From Prolixibacteraceae bacterium UBA6029 (lineage in GTDB: Bacteria > Bacteroidota > Bacteroidia > Bacteroidales > Prolixibacteraceae), in NCBI GenBank assembly GCA_002429385.1, contig DIZL01000026.1, forward strand, positions 1 to 58,275: 58,275 nucleotides of DNA, read 5' to 3'. The first letter of the stretch is position 1, and every line of letters begins with the position of its first letter. Of the stretch, positions 58,150 to 58,275 are shown in pieces. Both the position numbers and the translations under genes were made by a program. The notes under the pieces were generated by a model. That model made no database searches. It was not told the origin of the DNA and saw only the letters and a program-made list of their open reading frames with translations.

Positions 58150-58275
58150 CCGATTAACTCCCCGGATATTGAACTTTCAATGATTTTGGTCTGAATCAAT
58201 TCCAAATGGGGCGGATGAATTAACTGTTTTCCTTATACACGGTTTACCCCAAAACGATACCCGAGTGTCTACTTG

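Overview
The window reads as a chromosomal segment of a Bacteroidota bacterium, most likely an environmental member of the Bacteroidales/Marinilabiliales side of the phylum. The signs are repeated Bacteroidota-type promoters (TTTG or TTG, about 19-22 bases, then TAnnTTTG), a type IX secretion C-terminal domain, LytS/LytTR signalling, family types typical of the phylum (DUF4924, Spy-like DUF4890, WbqC, split 5'-nucleotidase, lepB with a large insertion) and polysaccharide-degrading enzymes. No rRNA, phage, integrase or intact insertion sequence was seen, and no CRISPR array.

Layout. 1-2.2 kb: YefM/YoeB toxin-antitoxin pair and a PBP4-type D,D-carboxypeptidase. 2.4-6.2 kb: enolase, a small membrane protein, a repeat-rich intergenic region (4.2-4.8 kb), then uridine kinase with a PolB-like exonuclease. 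6.3-11.8 kb: housekeeping genes on the plus strand (Dabb protein, manA, engB, prs, rplY, pth, S4 protein, DUF4924). 11.8-16.7 kb: DCC protein and cell-wall amidase facing a two-gene 5'-nucleotidase and lnt. 17.3-17.5 kb: tRNA-Ser(GCU) and tRNA-Pro(UGG) with a textbook promoter and terminator. 17.8-32.0 kb: accessory metabolism: PQQ-type beta-propeller, D-lactate-dehydrogenase-like FAD/Fe-S enzyme, SASA-type acetylesterase, CE15-like glucuronoyl esterase, a T9SS cargo protein and a GH106-like rhamnosidase. The last four look like a small pectin/glucuronoxylan side-chain degradation locus without a SusC/D pair in view. 32.1-36.9 kb: orphan and defence-type genes, including a BlaR1-tail-like fragment, a PC4/HTH-like protein and an XRE-DUF6922 fusion antitoxin next to an AbiEii nucleotidyltransferase with a palindromic operator. 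36.9-58.1 kb: mostly core genes (wbqC, lapA-like, lepB, dapB, HAD phosphatase, sugar nucleotidyltransferase, ribH, TPR protein, recF, DUF721, ndk, nrnA, two FKBP lipoproteins, membrane-Nudix fusion, CPA2 antiporter, LytS/LytTR pair, CDGSH protein, lactonase, MazEF, folE, hldD).

The most unusual material is non-coding. Five intergenic loci carry short words repeated close to every 11 bp, about one DNA turn. One (33195-33370) is sixteen consecutive 11-bp units forming an inverted repeat with perfect 52-bp arms. Two others (7723-7768 and 38176-38219, on opposite strands) carry the same ordered set of AATGACC/AATGACT words. Separately, 4580-4770 and 28198-28350 share a 33-bp core (28/33 identical) and a motif ACTYAGCRGGTGAC, which looks like an undescribed dispersed intergenic element. 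Two further repeat types, a GTCATTGCGAAC-type palindrome (19513-19646) and a GTCATGCC...GGATGAC element (11143-11204), resemble widespread bacterial dispersed repeats.

All functional names come from reading translated motifs by eye. No database search was possible, and start codons were chosen from motif position, promoter position and signal-peptide logic.
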